Shown here piece by piece: positions 26,440 through 35,147 of a stretch of DNA of 64,000 nucleotides (position 1 is the first letter of the stretch; each line of letters opens with the position of its first letter). The stretch comes from Archangiaceae bacterium (GTDB lineage Bacteria > Myxococcota > Myxococcia > Myxococcales > Myxococcaceae): positions 117,751 to 181,750 of the forward strand of contig JADJNS010000048.1 in the NCBI GenBank assembly GCA_016714225.1. Reading direction: 5' to 3'. Below the pieces are notes generated by a model. It was not told where the DNA came from, made no database searches, and saw nothing but the letters and a program-made list of their open reading frames with translations. Both the position numbers and the translations under genes were made by a program.

Positions 26440-26658
26440 CTAGTTCCACCGGCTGGCGCCCCAGAGCCCCTGGTTCCACCGTGCCGCGCCCGGAAGATCG
26501 CCACCGCCTGCTGTTCCACCCGCAGCGCCGCCGACCCCGCCCCCCCCCGAGCCGCCCGCCCCACTCGAGACGCCCGAGCCGCCCGAGCCCCCGCCTGACC
26601 CGGCTCCGCAGGCGAGCAACACGAGAGAGAGCAGAATCAGGGCAGTCAGGCGATGCAT
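26440..26658 (-). CDS. Small Gly-rich lipoprotein
   Basis: 72 residues: signal MHRLTALILLSLVLLAC (lipobox LLAC), a mature region almost wholly of Gly, Ser and Ala, and a terminal ARWNQGLWGASRWN with three Trp and two RWN repeats. The disordered tether with a Trp/Asn tip suggests a short surface-exposed peptide or a binding tag; this is inference. Operonic with the gene at 25808-26419. Low sequence complexity limits any family assignment. Confidence 0.6.
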   Translation of the reverse strand: MHRLTALILLSLVLLACGAGSGGGSGGSGVSSGAGGSGGGGVGGAAGGTAGGGDLPGAARWNQGLWGASRWN

Positions 26659-26723
26659 CGCCTGTCAGAACCCGCCGCCTGCCTGGGTTGTGCAGAATTA
26701 CTGCCGCGGTGTGGCCGATGCTT

Positions 26724-26867
26724 TCAGGGGTGCGGCACGCCCGGAGGCAGCGGCGGGCGCGGAGCCCCGGGCGGCAGCGGCACCCACGGCCCGGGAGGAC
26801 GCCGGGGCCGGTGCGGACACGCGCACAACGCGAGCAACGCCAACGCGAAGACCGTTCGAACGCTCAT
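26724..26867 (-). CDS. Very small Pro-rich lipoprotein
   Basis: 47 residues from ATG 26867: signal MSVRTVFALALLALCAC with lipobox LCAC, followed by CPHRPRRPPGPWVPLPPG and further Pro/Gly residues to the stop. It is too short for homology-based judgement, but the textbook signal peptide and the divergent arrangement with the phosphatase gene (26896) support it. Such short Pro-rich lipoproteins are seen in myxobacterial genomes without known role. Confidence 0.45.
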   Translation of the reverse strand: MSVRTVFALALLALCACPHRPRRPPGPWVPLPPGAPRPPLPPGVPHP

Positions 26868-26895
26868 GCGATGAACGATGATAGACGAGCCGCGC

Positions 26896-27408
26896 ATGCA
26901 CCGCTTCGTTCTGGCTTGCGCCCTCGTCAGCAGCCTCGCCCACGCCGCCGACGCCGGCCTGGTCACCACGGTCATCGTGGTGCGCCACGCCGAGAAGGCG
27001 GCCGAGCCGAAGCTCGACCCGCCGCTGACGCCGGCCGGTGAGGCGCGCGCCGCGGCGCTGGTGAAGGCGGTGGGCCCCAGGCTCGACGCGGTGCTGAGCA
27101 CCGACTTCGCGCGCACCCGCAACACCGGCGCTCCGGCAGCGGCGAAGTTCAAGCTGTCGGTGCAGACGGTGGGCGGCGGCGCACCCGAGTTCGCGAAGGA
27201 AGTGCTCGAGAAGCACCGCGGCCAGACGGTGCTCATCGTCGGCCACAGCAACACCGTGCCGGCCATCGTCACCGCGCTCGGCGCCGCGAAGCCGAAGGAC
27301 ATCTGCGAGACCGAGTTCGACGACCTGTTCGTGGTGACGGTGCCTGCGAGCGGCACCGCGACGGTGGAGCAGAAGAAGTACGGCGCCAAGACGCCCTGCC
27401 CGCCCTGA
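26896..27408 (+). CDS. Exported histidine phosphatase family protein
   Basis: 170 residues from ATG 26896, chosen over the ATG at 26878 because it opens a clean signal peptide (MHRFVLACALVSSLAHAADA). The phosphoglycerate mutase-like fold is shown by VIVVRHAEKA (RHG-type motif with the phospho-accepting His), LTPAGEARA, LSTDFARTRNT and the second His in LIVGHSNTVP. Exported members act on phosphorylated small molecules; the substrate is unknown. A copy of the CCCTCTCCC-type dispersed repeat follows the gene. Confidence 0.83.
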   Translation: MHRFVLACALVSSLAHAADAGLVTTVIVVRHAEKAAEPKLDPPLTPAGEARAAALVKAVGPRLDAVLSTDFARTRNTGAPAAAKFKLSVQTVGGGAPEFAKEVLEKHRGQTVLIVGHSNTVPAIVTALGAAKPKDICETEFDDLFVVTVPASGTATVEQKKYGAKTPCPP

Positions 27409-27427
27409 GCGGCGGCGCACCAACCTC

Positions 27428-27464
27428 GCCCCTCACCCCGGCCCTCTCCCACGAGGGGAGAGGG
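27428..27464 (-). repeat. Dispersed repeat of the CCCTCTCCC..GGGAGAGGG family, copy 1
   Basis: On the minus strand this reads CCCTCTCCCCTCGTGGGAGA followed by GGGCCGGGGTGAGGG, nearly the same as the copy inside hisDC (40508-40544) and partly the same as that at 50751-50775. The core is a short GC-rich inverted repeat (CTCTCCC..GGGAGAG). It lies between convergent genes and could also serve as a terminator hairpin, but there is no T-run. Confidence 0.75.
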
Positions 27465-27471
27465 TGCTCTC

Positions 27472-29526
27472 TCACCACCCGCCGTCGGTCGCCACGCGGC
27501 ACGCATCGCCCGCACTCGGCTTCGGCGCGCGCGCGGTCTCGCAGAGGTACTGCTTCGCCGTCGCGCACAGGTCGTCGTTCCACGCGCCGGTGTCGCCGAT
27601 CATCGAGACGCAGTCTTCCTTCATCATGCTGTCGTCCGGCTGCATCGACGCCCAGCGGGTGAAGCCGAGCGACGCGCCGCTCGACCAGGCCCACACCCCT
27701 TCGGTGGCGAGGTCATTGAGCCCTATCCACCCCTGGCTGCCTCCCCAGCCCTTCAGCCACGCGCTCTCTTCGGCGCCGTCGATGGTGACCAGGTCTCCGC
27801 CGCGCGCGCGGCACTTCGCCTGCGCCTCGGCCCACGCCAGCGGCGTGTCGCGGCAGAAGAGGTACGCCGACGCGCCGAACATCTTCAGCTCGCAGCCGGT
27901 CGCCGCCTTGCACGCGGTCGCCGAGCGGCACCCGAAGCCAGACGCGTGCGCGTTCGCCTGCTCGGGGTTGGCCAGCTTCGGGCAGTTGTCGACGTCGTCT
28001 GGCACGCTGTCGCCGTCGGTGCTCTGGCTCGACGGCTTCAGCGGCGACCAGTTGAGGAACAGCGCCGGCCGCGTCAGGTCTGCGCGGCTCAGCCACACGT
28101 CGTCGTCGCCGTCGCCGTCGACGTCACCGACCGCGAACGCGGTGTTCGCCAGCGCCCCGTCGTTGCCCAGCAGCTCGAAGGTGTAGTCGAACAGCCGGCC
28201 CTGGCCGTCGTTGCGGTACGCGCGCAGCCGGCCCGGGCGGTCGAGCACCAGCACGTCGGCGGCGCCATCGAGGTCGAGGTCGACCACCTGCGCCTGCGCG
28301 CTCGGGCCGGTCTCGGCGCCGAGAAAGATGGTGCTCACGTCGTCGAAGTGACCGGTGCCGTCGTTGAACAGCACCCGGTCTTGCCCTGCGGCGGGCATGA
28401 AGACGTCGAGCGCGCCGTCGAGGTCGAAGTCGCCCAGCGACGGCACTCCACCGAGCGGCTTCGAGTCGGCCGGCAGCGCGTCGGGCGCCGAGCGCTGAAA
28501 CACCCCGTGCCCATCGCCCAGGTACAGCCGCATCACGTCGGTGCTGCCCGAGAAGAAGAGGTCGACCTTGCCGTCGCCGTCGAGGTCTCCCACCGCCACG
28601 CCCGGCGCGTCGAACGGCACCGCCCCCAGGTTGCTCGCGGTCACGTCGCTGAAGCGCCCGTGGCCGTCGTTGAGCAGCAGCTGCACCTGCGACGCCCCGG
28701 CTGCGGCCGAGGCCGCGCCGAGCGAGATGAGGTCGAGGTCATCGTCGCCGTCGAGGTCGGCCACCACCGCGCTCGGCTCGAGCCCGAAGCACGGCGGCAC
28801 CTGCTCGGCCGGAGCCTGGGTGAAGCTCAGCGCGCCCTTCCCCCTCCACAGCTGCGCCTGGGCGCGGCCGCCGGAGAGCACCAACAGGTCGACCTTGCCG
28901 TCGCCATCGAAGTCGCCCGAAGCCAGCGCGCGCACGTCGAGCGCCGGCCGCAGCACCACCCCCGCATCAATGAAGCCCGCATCGCCGAGCCCCCCATCGG
29001 CCACCGGCGCCGGCTGCCGCGGCACCAGCACCTGCGGCGAGGCGAACGCACCGGCGCCCGCGCCGGAGTAGATGAGCACGCCTTCGCCGTGCGCGGCCTG
29101 AAACAGGTCGGCCCGCCCGTCGCCGTCACCGTCGACTACCAGCACGCCCGCCCCGTCGGCGGGCAGCGGGCTGAAGCGCGAGCCGGCCACGTCGACGAAC
29201 GACATGCCGATGGCCTCGAAGGTGTAGCCGCCGTCGAGCGCGCGGTGGCTGTCGTCGTCGCGGCTGACCTCGATCATCGCCGGCCCGGCGATGGTGCGCG
29301 GCGTCACCACGGTGAGCTCGGTCTGCGAGAAGCCGGTGATGCGCGCCGGGCGCCCGTTCATCTTCACCACCGTCTGCTCGCTGAAGCCCGTGCCGGTCAG
29401 CACCACCGTCTCGCCGCCCGCCGCCGACCCCTTCTCGGGCGAGACCTTCGAGAGGGCCAGCGGCCCGTAGCCCGACCCGCAGCCCCACAGCACCACCACC
29501 ACCGACATCGCGCGCAATGAGCTCAT
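27472..29526 (-). CDS. Surface lipoprotein: IPT/TIG, VCBS (FG-GAP) repeats and C-terminal C-type lectin-like domain
   Basis: 684 residues. Signal MSSLRAMSVVVVLWGC gives a lipoprotein. Residues of about 25-105 form an IPT/TIG Ig-like domain (VSPEKGSAAGGETVVLTGTG). Then about eight VCBS/FG-GAP blades with Asp-rich loops (VDGDGDGRADLFQ, GDFDGDGKVDLLVL, GDLDGDGKVDLFF, GDVDGDGDDDVWLS), expected to form a calcium-stabilised beta propeller. A linker with DSVPDDVDNCP leads to a C-type lectin-like fold (AWAEAQAKCRARGGDLVTID, GWIGLNDLATEGVWAWSSG, WNDDLCATAKQYLCE). A binding protein on the outer surface is likely. ATGA overlap with the preceding TIG-VCBS gene; last gene of the operon. Confidence 0.87.
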   Translation of the reverse strand: MSSLRAMSVVVVLWGCGSGYGPLALSKVSPEKGSAAGGETVVLTGTGFSEQTVVKMNGRPARITGFSQTELTVVTPRTIAGPAMIEVSRDDDSHRALDGGYTFEAIGMSFVDVAGSRFSPLPADGAGVLVVDGDGDGRADLFQAAHGEGVLIYSGAGAGAFASPQVLVPRQPAPVADGGLGDAGFIDAGVVLRPALDVRALASGDFDGDGKVDLLVLSGGRAQAQLWRGKGALSFTQAPAEQVPPCFGLEPSAVVADLDGDDDLDLISLGAASAAAGASQVQLLLNDGHGRFSDVTASNLGAVPFDAPGVAVGDLDGDGKVDLFFSGSTDVMRLYLGDGHGVFQRSAPDALPADSKPLGGVPSLGDFDLDGALDVFMPAAGQDRVLFNDGTGHFDDVSTIFLGAETGPSAQAQVVDLDLDGAADVLVLDRPGRLRAYRNDGQGRLFDYTFELLGNDGALANTAFAVGDVDGDGDDDVWLSRADLTRPALFLNWSPLKPSSQSTDGDSVPDDVDNCPKLANPEQANAHASGFGCRSATACKAATGCELKMFGASAYLFCRDTPLAWAEAQAKCRARGGDLVTIDGAEESAWLKGWGGSQGWIGLNDLATEGVWAWSSGASLGFTRWASMQPDDSMMKEDCVSMIGDTGAWNDDLCATAKQYLCETARAPKPSAGDACRVATDGGW

Positions 29527-31149
29527 GGCTCCACCGAGAGATAGATGCGAACCGCAGCTGCGCCGCCGGCGAGCAGCACCACGTCGGTGTCCGCGTCGCC
29601 GTCGACGTTCGCCGCGCCCAGCCAGCCCACCGTCTCGATGCGCCGCGGCAGCACCGGGGTGCGGTCGTTGAACTTGCCGTGGCCGTCGTTGACATACAGG
29701 CGCATCGTCGCGGCGCTGTTGCCGGTGACGAGGTCGAGGTCCGAGTCGCGGTCGAGGTCGACCAGCAGCAGCGCGGTGCCGCTGGCCGCGTCGAGCGGCA
29801 GCGCCAGCACGCTGGCGTCGAAGAAGTGCCCCGAGCCGTCGTTGATGAGCAGCCGGTCTTGCCCCGGGCCCACCGCCACCACGTCGAGCGAGCCGTCGCC
29901 GTCGACGTCGCCCAGCTGTAGCGCCGAGTAGGGGCCGAGGCCGGGCAGCCCGCCGGGCATCTCCTGCCAGCCGCCGGGGCGGGAGAAGAAGACGCGCAGG
30001 CTGATGCCGTCGGCGGCTCCCACCGTCGACAGCGCCACGTCGGGCCGCCCGTCGGCGTCGAGGTCACCCACCGCGAGCGCGTTCACCTGATAGTCGCGCT
30101 GCAGCAGCGTCATCGCCAGCGGCTGCAGCGAGGGCAGCCCGTGGGCGCTCGCGTTCAGGTCGATGCGAAACGGCCCGCGGTCGGGCGTCGCACCGGCAGA
30201 GACGAGGTCGAGCCGGCCGTCGTGGTCGAAGTCGAACAGCGCCGCCGCGGTGAGCGCGTAGACCGGCAGCGGCCAGCGGGCCCGCGTCGCCCGCGCCGCC
30301 GGCATCGAGCGCCAGGCCCGCATCGAACGACGAGGCCGCCATCACCGCCAGGGGAGGCCGGGTGAACAGCACCCGGTGCGAGACGAAGCGCCCGGTGCCG
30401 TCGTTCGCCGCGACGTCAGTGCCGCCGTCGCGGGTGCGCACCAGCAGGTCGAAGTCAGAGTCGGTGTCGAGGTCGGCGCTGGCCAGCACCCGCCCCTCGA
30501 CCGGCGCCACCACCAGCGGCACGAGCTCATCGCCTGCCGCGCCGGCGTCGGCCCTGCCGGCGTCGACGCGTGCGCCCGCGTCCCCCGCGCCGGCGTCAGC
30601 GCCGCCGGCGTCGAGCGGGCCGGCATCGGCCACCCACGGCAGGGCGAAGTTCGCGCGCCCATCGTTGAGCAGCAGGCGGCACGGCATCGTCTCGGAGCAC
30701 AGCAAGAGGTCGTCGTCGCCGTCGCCGTCGAAGTCGCGCACCGCGGCCGAGCTCACGACCACCGCGGCCTCGAGCGGAATCGCGTACGGCGGCGACTCGA
30801 CGAACTCGAGCTCCATCGACACCACCTCGACGCCGCCCTTGAGCTCGCTGGTCTCGCCGCCGCCCGAGGTCGCCAGCAGCCGGGCCGGCCCGGCATTCAT
30901 CGGAGGAGACGTCAGCTCGAGCTCGCGCGACGAAATCAGCTTCACCTTCACCGGCGCGCCGCCGATCTCCACCGTGGTGGCGGGGGTGAACGACTCGCCC
31001 TCGAGCTTGAGCGTGACGCCGCCGCGCGCCGACACCTTGCGCGGGCTCACGCTCATCAAGCGCACCCGGGGGTCGCTGCTCGCCTCGCCCATGCAGCCTT
31101 GGGTCGCGCCGAGCAGCGCGGCGACGAGGGCGACCTCACCGACCCGCAT
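29523..31149 (-). pseudogene. TIG-VCBS repeat surface protein with one frameshift
   Basis: ATG 31149 (GTG 31158 is an alternative) opens MRVGEVALVAALLGATQGC, an export signal. A TIG domain (VSPRKVSARGGVTLKLEGES) and VCBS blades (RDFDGDGDDDLLLC) follow, then an Asp/Ala/Gly linker (DAGGADAGAGDAGARVDAG). Near 30280-30300 the frame degenerates to Arg/Ala-rich sequence, while a second frame, skipping one base, continues sensibly from LPVYALTAAALFDFDHDGRL through more blades to a TGA at 29523. One extra base (or two missing) explains this. Intact length would be about 540 residues. The stop overlaps the start of the lectin-like VCBS gene (ATGA), as expected for an operon that was recently intact. 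Confidence 0.82.
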
Positions 31150-32422
31150 CGTCGCCACCCTGGCGGCCTCGCCGCCGCAGCACCAGCACCAGCAGCGCGG
31201 CCAACGGCAGGCCCGGCATCACCGCGCAGCCGCGCTCTCTGAACACGTACCGCTGGTCGGTCTCTTCGGGCACCGGCGCGGTCTCTTCTTCGGTCACCGG
31301 CGTGGCGTCGTCGTGCAGCACCCGAATCACCGCCGTCACCTCTCCCTGCGGGCAGGCCACCGCCGGGCCGTCGGGCTGCTTCAAGGTGAAGGTCTCGTTC
31401 AGCTCGCCGGTGGTGTCGAACGAGGCGAGCACGTCGAACGAGAAGCGGGCCACTTCTCCGGGCGCGACCGGCCCCTCGAGCACCGCGGCGACGTTGAAGG
31501 CCGGCCACGACGGAGCGCTCAGCCGGGTGTCGTCGAACGCGCTCAGCCACAGGTTGTCGCGCGTCCACGTCTGGGTGCCGTCGTTGCGGAAGTCGGCCCA
31601 CATCGTGGCCTTCTCTCCCAGCTTCATGGTGCGCGGGTACGACGCGTCGAGGAGCGTCGCCGCGAACGGTGGCCGCTGAGCGCCCAGCGGCGGGTGACCG
31701 TCGTCGACCAGGTCATTGCAGTCGTTGTCGAGGCCGTCGCAGACCTCGGCCGACGCCTTCACCAGCGACTCGCAGCTCAGGTTGCCGCCCACGCAGCGCT
31801 GCCGCGCGTCGAGGCACACGCCCTTGCCGCCGTTGTCGCAGCTCACCGAGCCGCCACCCGGGTCGGCGCCGCCGCAGGCGCCCCACCCGCCCCAGTTGCA
31901 GCCGTCGCAGCCGCGGGTCTGCGAGCCGCACGAGCCGCACGCCTGGCGCTGCACCTGCCCCGGCGAGCACGCGCACTGCGCGCCCCGCCGCTGCACGAAG
32001 CCGCTGTTGAACTTGCCGGTGCCGTACGTGATGGTTCGCACGTTGCGGCTGCAGCTCGAGCAGCAGTTCTGCTCGGTGACGGTCACCGTGCCGCCGGTGG
32101 TGCCGATGACCCACGCCACGTGGCCGTAGTTGCCCAGCGTGCTGGTGGCGATGGTGCCGGCCTGCGGGCCGGTGAGCACGAAGCGCGGGTCGACGCGCGC
32201 GTGGCTCGCCCAGGTGTTGGCGTTGCCCCAGTTGACCAGGCCGATGTGCCAGTTGCGGCAGGTCATCTCCCACGCCCACCAGGTGCAGTTCGAGCCGTTG
32301 GGGCAGCACGGGTAGATGTTCACCGGCCGGCCGCAGGTGTCGACGTGCTGGGTGTTGCCGCAGAAGTTCACCGCCGCCGCTTCAGAGGCCGCGAGCACCA
32401 CCGCCAGCGCGAGCGCCCTCAT
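31136..32422 (-). CDS. CHAP-domain protein with MopE-like motif, NBR1-like Ig domain and MYXO-CTERM-like tail
   Basis: 428 residues from ATG 32422, signal MRALALAVVLAASEAAAV. A CHAP-type cysteine amidase/peptidase domain (about 25-170) has the catalytic Cys in SNCTWWAWEMTC and the His in YGHVAWVI. Next is a Cys/Trp/Gly-rich stretch, then CDGLDNDCNDLVDDG, the MopE-type metal-binding motif. A domain resembling the NBR1-central Ig-like fold follows (MWADFRNDGTQTWTRDNLWL). The C-terminus ERGCAVMPG, hydrophobic segment and RRRGRQGG fits MYXO-CTERM, predicting surface sorting by a myxosortase. Possibly a cell-wall hydrolase. ATGA overlap with the upstream lipoprotein gene; 14-bp overlap with the downstream TIG-VCBS gene. 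Confidence 0.85.
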   Translation of the reverse strand: MRALALAVVLAASEAAAVNFCGNTQHVDTCGRPVNIYPCCPNGSNCTWWAWEMTCRNWHIGLVNWGNANTWASHARVDPRFVLTGPQAGTIATSTLGNYGHVAWVIGTTGGTVTVTEQNCCSSCSRNVRTITYGTGKFNSGFVQRRGAQCACSPGQVQRQACGSCGSQTRGCDGCNWGGWGACGGADPGGGSVSCDNGGKGVCLDARQRCVGGNLSCESLVKASAEVCDGLDNDCNDLVDDGHPPLGAQRPPFAATLLDASYPRTMKLGEKATMWADFRNDGTQTWTRDNLWLSAFDDTRLSAPSWPAFNVAAVLEGPVAPGEVARFSFDVLASFDTTGELNETFTLKQPDGPAVACPQGEVTAVIRVLHDDATPVTEEETAPVPEETDQRYVFRERGCAVMPGLPLAALLVLVLRRRGRQGGDDAGR

Positions 32423-32985
32423 CGCGCCCTCGTCAGCTCGAGGCCGTCGACCACCTGGAAGAAGAGCTGCCGGGCGTCGGGGGCCTCGCGGTAGCCGACG
32501 CAGGTGACGCGGTAGATGAAGTCGCCGTGGCCGAACACCGCCAGCGCCATCGAGGGCGCCTGCGGGCTCTGCGGAACCTCGAGCATCAGCCCGGGCACGC
32601 GGGTGCGGGTGAGCGTCTCTTCCCAGACCGCCACGCCCGGCTCGACCAGGAACTGCAGGTTCTCTTCGAACCACGGCTGCAGGGCGACGTGCGCGGGGTT
32701 CACCCAGACGTCGATGAGCAACGGCGCGCCGCTCTCGGCGGTCAGCGTGTACTCGTGCCGGAACTTGTAGACCTCGAGGGTCGGGTCGTCCCAGTGCTCG
32801 GCCTTCACCCCCACCCCCGACTCGGGCATGGGGAAGCGAAAACCTACCGCGTCGTCGGTATAGTTTACGGTGCCAACCTCGAGCGCCTGGCGCTCGGCGG
32901 CAGAAGGGCGTGAGCTCGGGTCTTTGGTGCAGCTCAAGAGCAGCAAGCTGCCGAGAAGACTCGCGGGGGCGAGCAGAGGGGGCAT
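32419..32985 (-). CDS. Lipoprotein of unknown function
   Basis: 188 residues from ATG 32985, chosen because it opens a lipoprotein signal (MPPLLAPASLLGSLLLLSC, lipobox LLSC); the frame is open further upstream without one. Mature part: YTDDAVGFRFPMPESGVGV, FRHEYTLTAESGAPLLIDVW, ALQPWFEENLQFLVEPG. The layout resembles small periplasmic proteins that carry a PsbP- or DcrB-like alpha/beta fold, but this is only an impression. First gene of the CHAP/VCBS operon, with an ATGA overlap to the CHAP gene. Confidence 0.72.
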   Translation of the reverse strand: MPPLLAPASLLGSLLLLSCTKDPSSRPSAAERQALEVGTVNYTDDAVGFRFPMPESGVGVKAEHWDDPTLEVYKFRHEYTLTAESGAPLLIDVWVNPAHVALQPWFEENLQFLVEPGVAVWEETLTRTRVPGLMLEVPQSPQAPSMALAVFGHGDFIYRVTCVGYREAPDARQLFFQVVDGLELTRAR

Positions 32986-33132
32986 GAGGGGACCGTGGGG
33001 GCGAGGAACAGCTGCCGAATTCTCATGCGACCGCCCGGTCAGGTTATCGAGTGAACCCGAAGGTGCACTTACAAAGGGAGAGCCCGGGCTCCAGCGCACA
33101 TCAGCGCAGATCAACGCGGCTTGACGCTCGCG

Positions 33133-33789
33133 TCAGCGCTTCGCGGCCGGCACCCGCTGACGCGGCGTGGGCGGCCAGGCGCGTAAGAACGCGTCGACGT
33201 GGGCGGTGATGAACGCATCGACGTCGAGCGGCCGGCACGCGACTCCGCCCAGGCTGTCTTGGTGGAGCAGCGCCATCACCACGGGGGCGAGCAGCATCAG
33301 GTTCGCCTGCCGCACGTCGCACGCGCTCATGCGGCCGGCGTCGATGTGGCGCTGCAGAAACCGTTCACCGGTCTGCAAGAGCGGCTCGAGCATGTGGCTC
33401 ACGTAGTCGGGCCCGAGCGCGCGCGCCGCCAGGCCCTCGGCGAGCATCGCCGCGTGCATCTTGCCCACCTGAAACTGCACCCACGCCGCCTTGATGCTGC
33501 CGATGAAGCCGATCAGCGAGCCGCGCACGTCTGCCGTGGTCGGTATCGCCGCCCGCGCCATGTACGGGGCGCCGTCGATGCCGGTGGTCTGCATCACCGC
33601 CTCGAGCATGCCGAGGCGGTCTTTGAAGTAGTGCTTCAGGGTGGCGACCGAGGTGCCCGCGTCTTCGGCGAGCTGGCGCATCGAGGCGCGCAGGCCATCG
33701 TCTTGAATCAACGAGGCGCGCAACTTTCGCGCCAGCGCGAGGCGCTGCTCGTCGTAGTCGGCGTTTCGGCTGCCCGAGGTGCGTGCCAC
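33133..33789 (-). CDS. TetR-family transcriptional regulator
   Basis: About 218 residues from GTG 33789 (VARTSGSRNADYDEQRLALA); the frame is open to 33867, but that part has AT-rich codons and overlaps the presumed promoter. The helix-turn-helix is SMRQLAEDAGTSVATLKHYF. The C-terminal ligand-binding region is all helical. It is divergent from the TolC/DevBCA exporter operon, the usual place of a local repressor of an efflux system. A partial palindrome in the 80-bp intergenic region (33803-33822) is a candidate operator. The ligand is unknown. Confidence 0.87.
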   Translation of the reverse strand: MARTSGSRNADYDEQRLALARKLRASLIQDDGLRASMRQLAEDAGTSVATLKHYFKDRLGMLEAVMQTTGIDGAPYMARAAIPTTADVRGSLIGFIGSIKAAWVQFQVGKMHAAMLAEGLAARALGPDYVSHMLEPLLQTGERFLQRHIDAGRMSACDVRQANLMLLAPVVMALLHQDSLGGVACRPLDVDAFITAHVDAFLRAWPPTPRQRVPAAKR

Positions 33790-33802
33790 GGCGTTTTTAT
33801 TA

Positions 33803-33822
33803 AATCGCTCGTTCGAGAGAAT
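33803..33822. promoter_or_regulatory. Candidate TetR operator between divergent genes
   Basis: AATCGCTCG-TT-CGAGAGAAT: 9-bp arms matching at 7 of 9 positions around TT, inside the only clearly AT-rich patch of the region (TTTTTATTAAATC at 33794-33806). The site lies 14 bp from the TetR start and 48 bp from the tolC-like start, so one bound dimer could control both directions. Confidence 0.45.
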
Positions 33823-33869
33823 CAATGCGTAGCGGAAATGGGGCTTCGGGCGTATTTCTTCGCACAACC

Positions 33870-35147
33870 GTGCTACGCAATCTGACAGCCGCGTTCGTGG
33901 TCTTCGCCGCCGTGCCCGCCGGGGCCCAGACGCTGGGCGACTTTCTCGACTCGGCCTCTCGCCGCAACGTCGACCGCCAGCTGGCCGCCGAAGAGACCGC
34001 GCGCGCCGAGGCCGAGTGGAGTCAGGCGTGGAGCGGGCTGTTGCCCTCGCTCTCGGCCAACGGAGGGTGGACCCACAATCAGTACGAGGCCATCGTCACC
34101 CTGCCGACCGGGCCCACCACCTCGCAGACCGTCACCATCATTCCCAAAGACCAGCTCGACGCGCAGCTCAAGGTCGAGGTGCCGCTCATCGACCCCGCCC
34201 GGTGGCTGCAGGCGTCGGCGGCGCGCGCGAGCTCACGCGCCGTGGCCGCCCGCGAGCTGGCGACGCGCGACGCGGTGGCCCGCCAGGTGGTGGTCGCCTA
34301 TTACCGGCTGGTCTCGGCGCGGGCGGTGCAAGAGTCGGCGCGGCGCTCGCTCGCGCTCGCGCAGGCCCAGGTCGAGCTGATTCAGTCGCGCCAGAAGGCG
34401 GGCGTCGCGAGCGAGCTCGACGTCGCCCGCGCGGTCGCCGAGGTGGCGCGCAACGAGCAGCTGGTCGCCGACGCCGAGGTGCTCGCCGACACGTCGGCGA
34501 GGGCCCTCGAGACGCTCTCGGGGCGCACCCCGGGCGAGGTGCCCCCGCTGGCCGTCGACGACCTGCGGCCGGCCCCGCCGGTGCGAGAGCTCGAGCAGGG
34601 CCTCGCCGGGCTGCCGCAGCTCGAGGCGGCCCACGGCGAGCAGCTCGCGGCCGAGCGCACCCAGACCGCCGCCGCGCTGACCCTGGTGCCGACGGTGAAC
34701 GCGCAGTTCACCCAGCGCTTCACCAACGCGACCGGCTTTCAGGGGCAGCCCGCGCTCTACAACACCGGGGTCACCTTCAACTGGCGGCTCGACGCTCCGG
34801 CGGCGTTCGCCCTGAAGGCCCGGTCGACGGCGGCGCACACCGCGGCGCTGCAGGTCGAGAAGGCGCGCCAGCAGGCCGCCGACCAGCTGTACAGCGACTG
34901 GCTCGGGGTGCGGGCGGCGGTGAAGAAGGTGGCGGCGGCGCAGGCCCAGGTCACCGCCGCGCGGCAGGCGACCGGCCTCGCGCACGACCGCAGCGGTGCG
35001 GGCGTCGCGACCCAGCTCGACGTGATTCAGGCCGAGCGAGACCTCTTCTCGGCCGAGGTGAACGACATTCAGGCGCGCACCGAGCTCGCCTCGGCCCGCG
35101 CCGCGCTGCGCCTGTCGGCCGGGCAGCCGCTCGAGGCCACGCGGTGA
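33870..35147 (+). CDS. TolC-like outer membrane efflux protein
   Basis: About 425 residues from GTG 33870, the start that gives a clean signal peptide (VLRNLTAAFVVFAAVPAGAQ). Two outer membrane efflux repeats show long Ala/Gln/Arg/Glu-rich helices (AREAEW-like ETARAEAEWSQAWSGLLPSL, QAQVELIQSRQKAGVASELD, GVATQLDVIQAERDLFSAE) and the typical sequence LLPSLSANGGWTHNQYE. It forms the channel-tunnel of the tripartite exporter whose inner-membrane parts follow directly. GTGA overlap with the permease gene. Confidence 0.88.
   Translation: MLRNLTAAFVVFAAVPAGAQTLGDFLDSASRRNVDRQLAAEETARAEAEWSQAWSGLLPSLSANGGWTHNQYEAIVTLPTGPTTSQTVTIIPKDQLDAQLKVEVPLIDPARWLQASAARASSRAVAARELATRDAVARQVVVAYYRLVSARAVQESARRSLALAQAQVELIQSRQKAGVASELDVARAVAEVARNEQLVADAEVLADTSARALETLSGRTPGEVPPLAVDDLRPAPPVRELEQGLAGLPQLEAAHGEQLAAERTQTAAALTLVPTVNAQFTQRFTNATGFQGQPALYNTGVTFNWRLDAPAAFALKARSTAAHTAALQVEKARQQAADQLYSDWLGVRAAVKKVAAAQAQVTAARQATGLAHDRSGAGVATQLDVIQAERDLFSAEVNDIQARTELASARAALRLSAGQPLEATR

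Noticed and set aside
26690..26881. Plus-strand frame of 63 residues beginning MQNYCRGVADAF
   Set aside because: Arg/Ala-rich shadow antisense to the small Pro-rich lipoprotein; no ribosome binding site or signal peptide.
25840..27041. Plus-strand Arg/Pro-rich frames over 25.8-27.0 kb
   Set aside because: They are antisense to the exported protein and small lipoprotein genes, which have signal peptides and ribosome binding sites.
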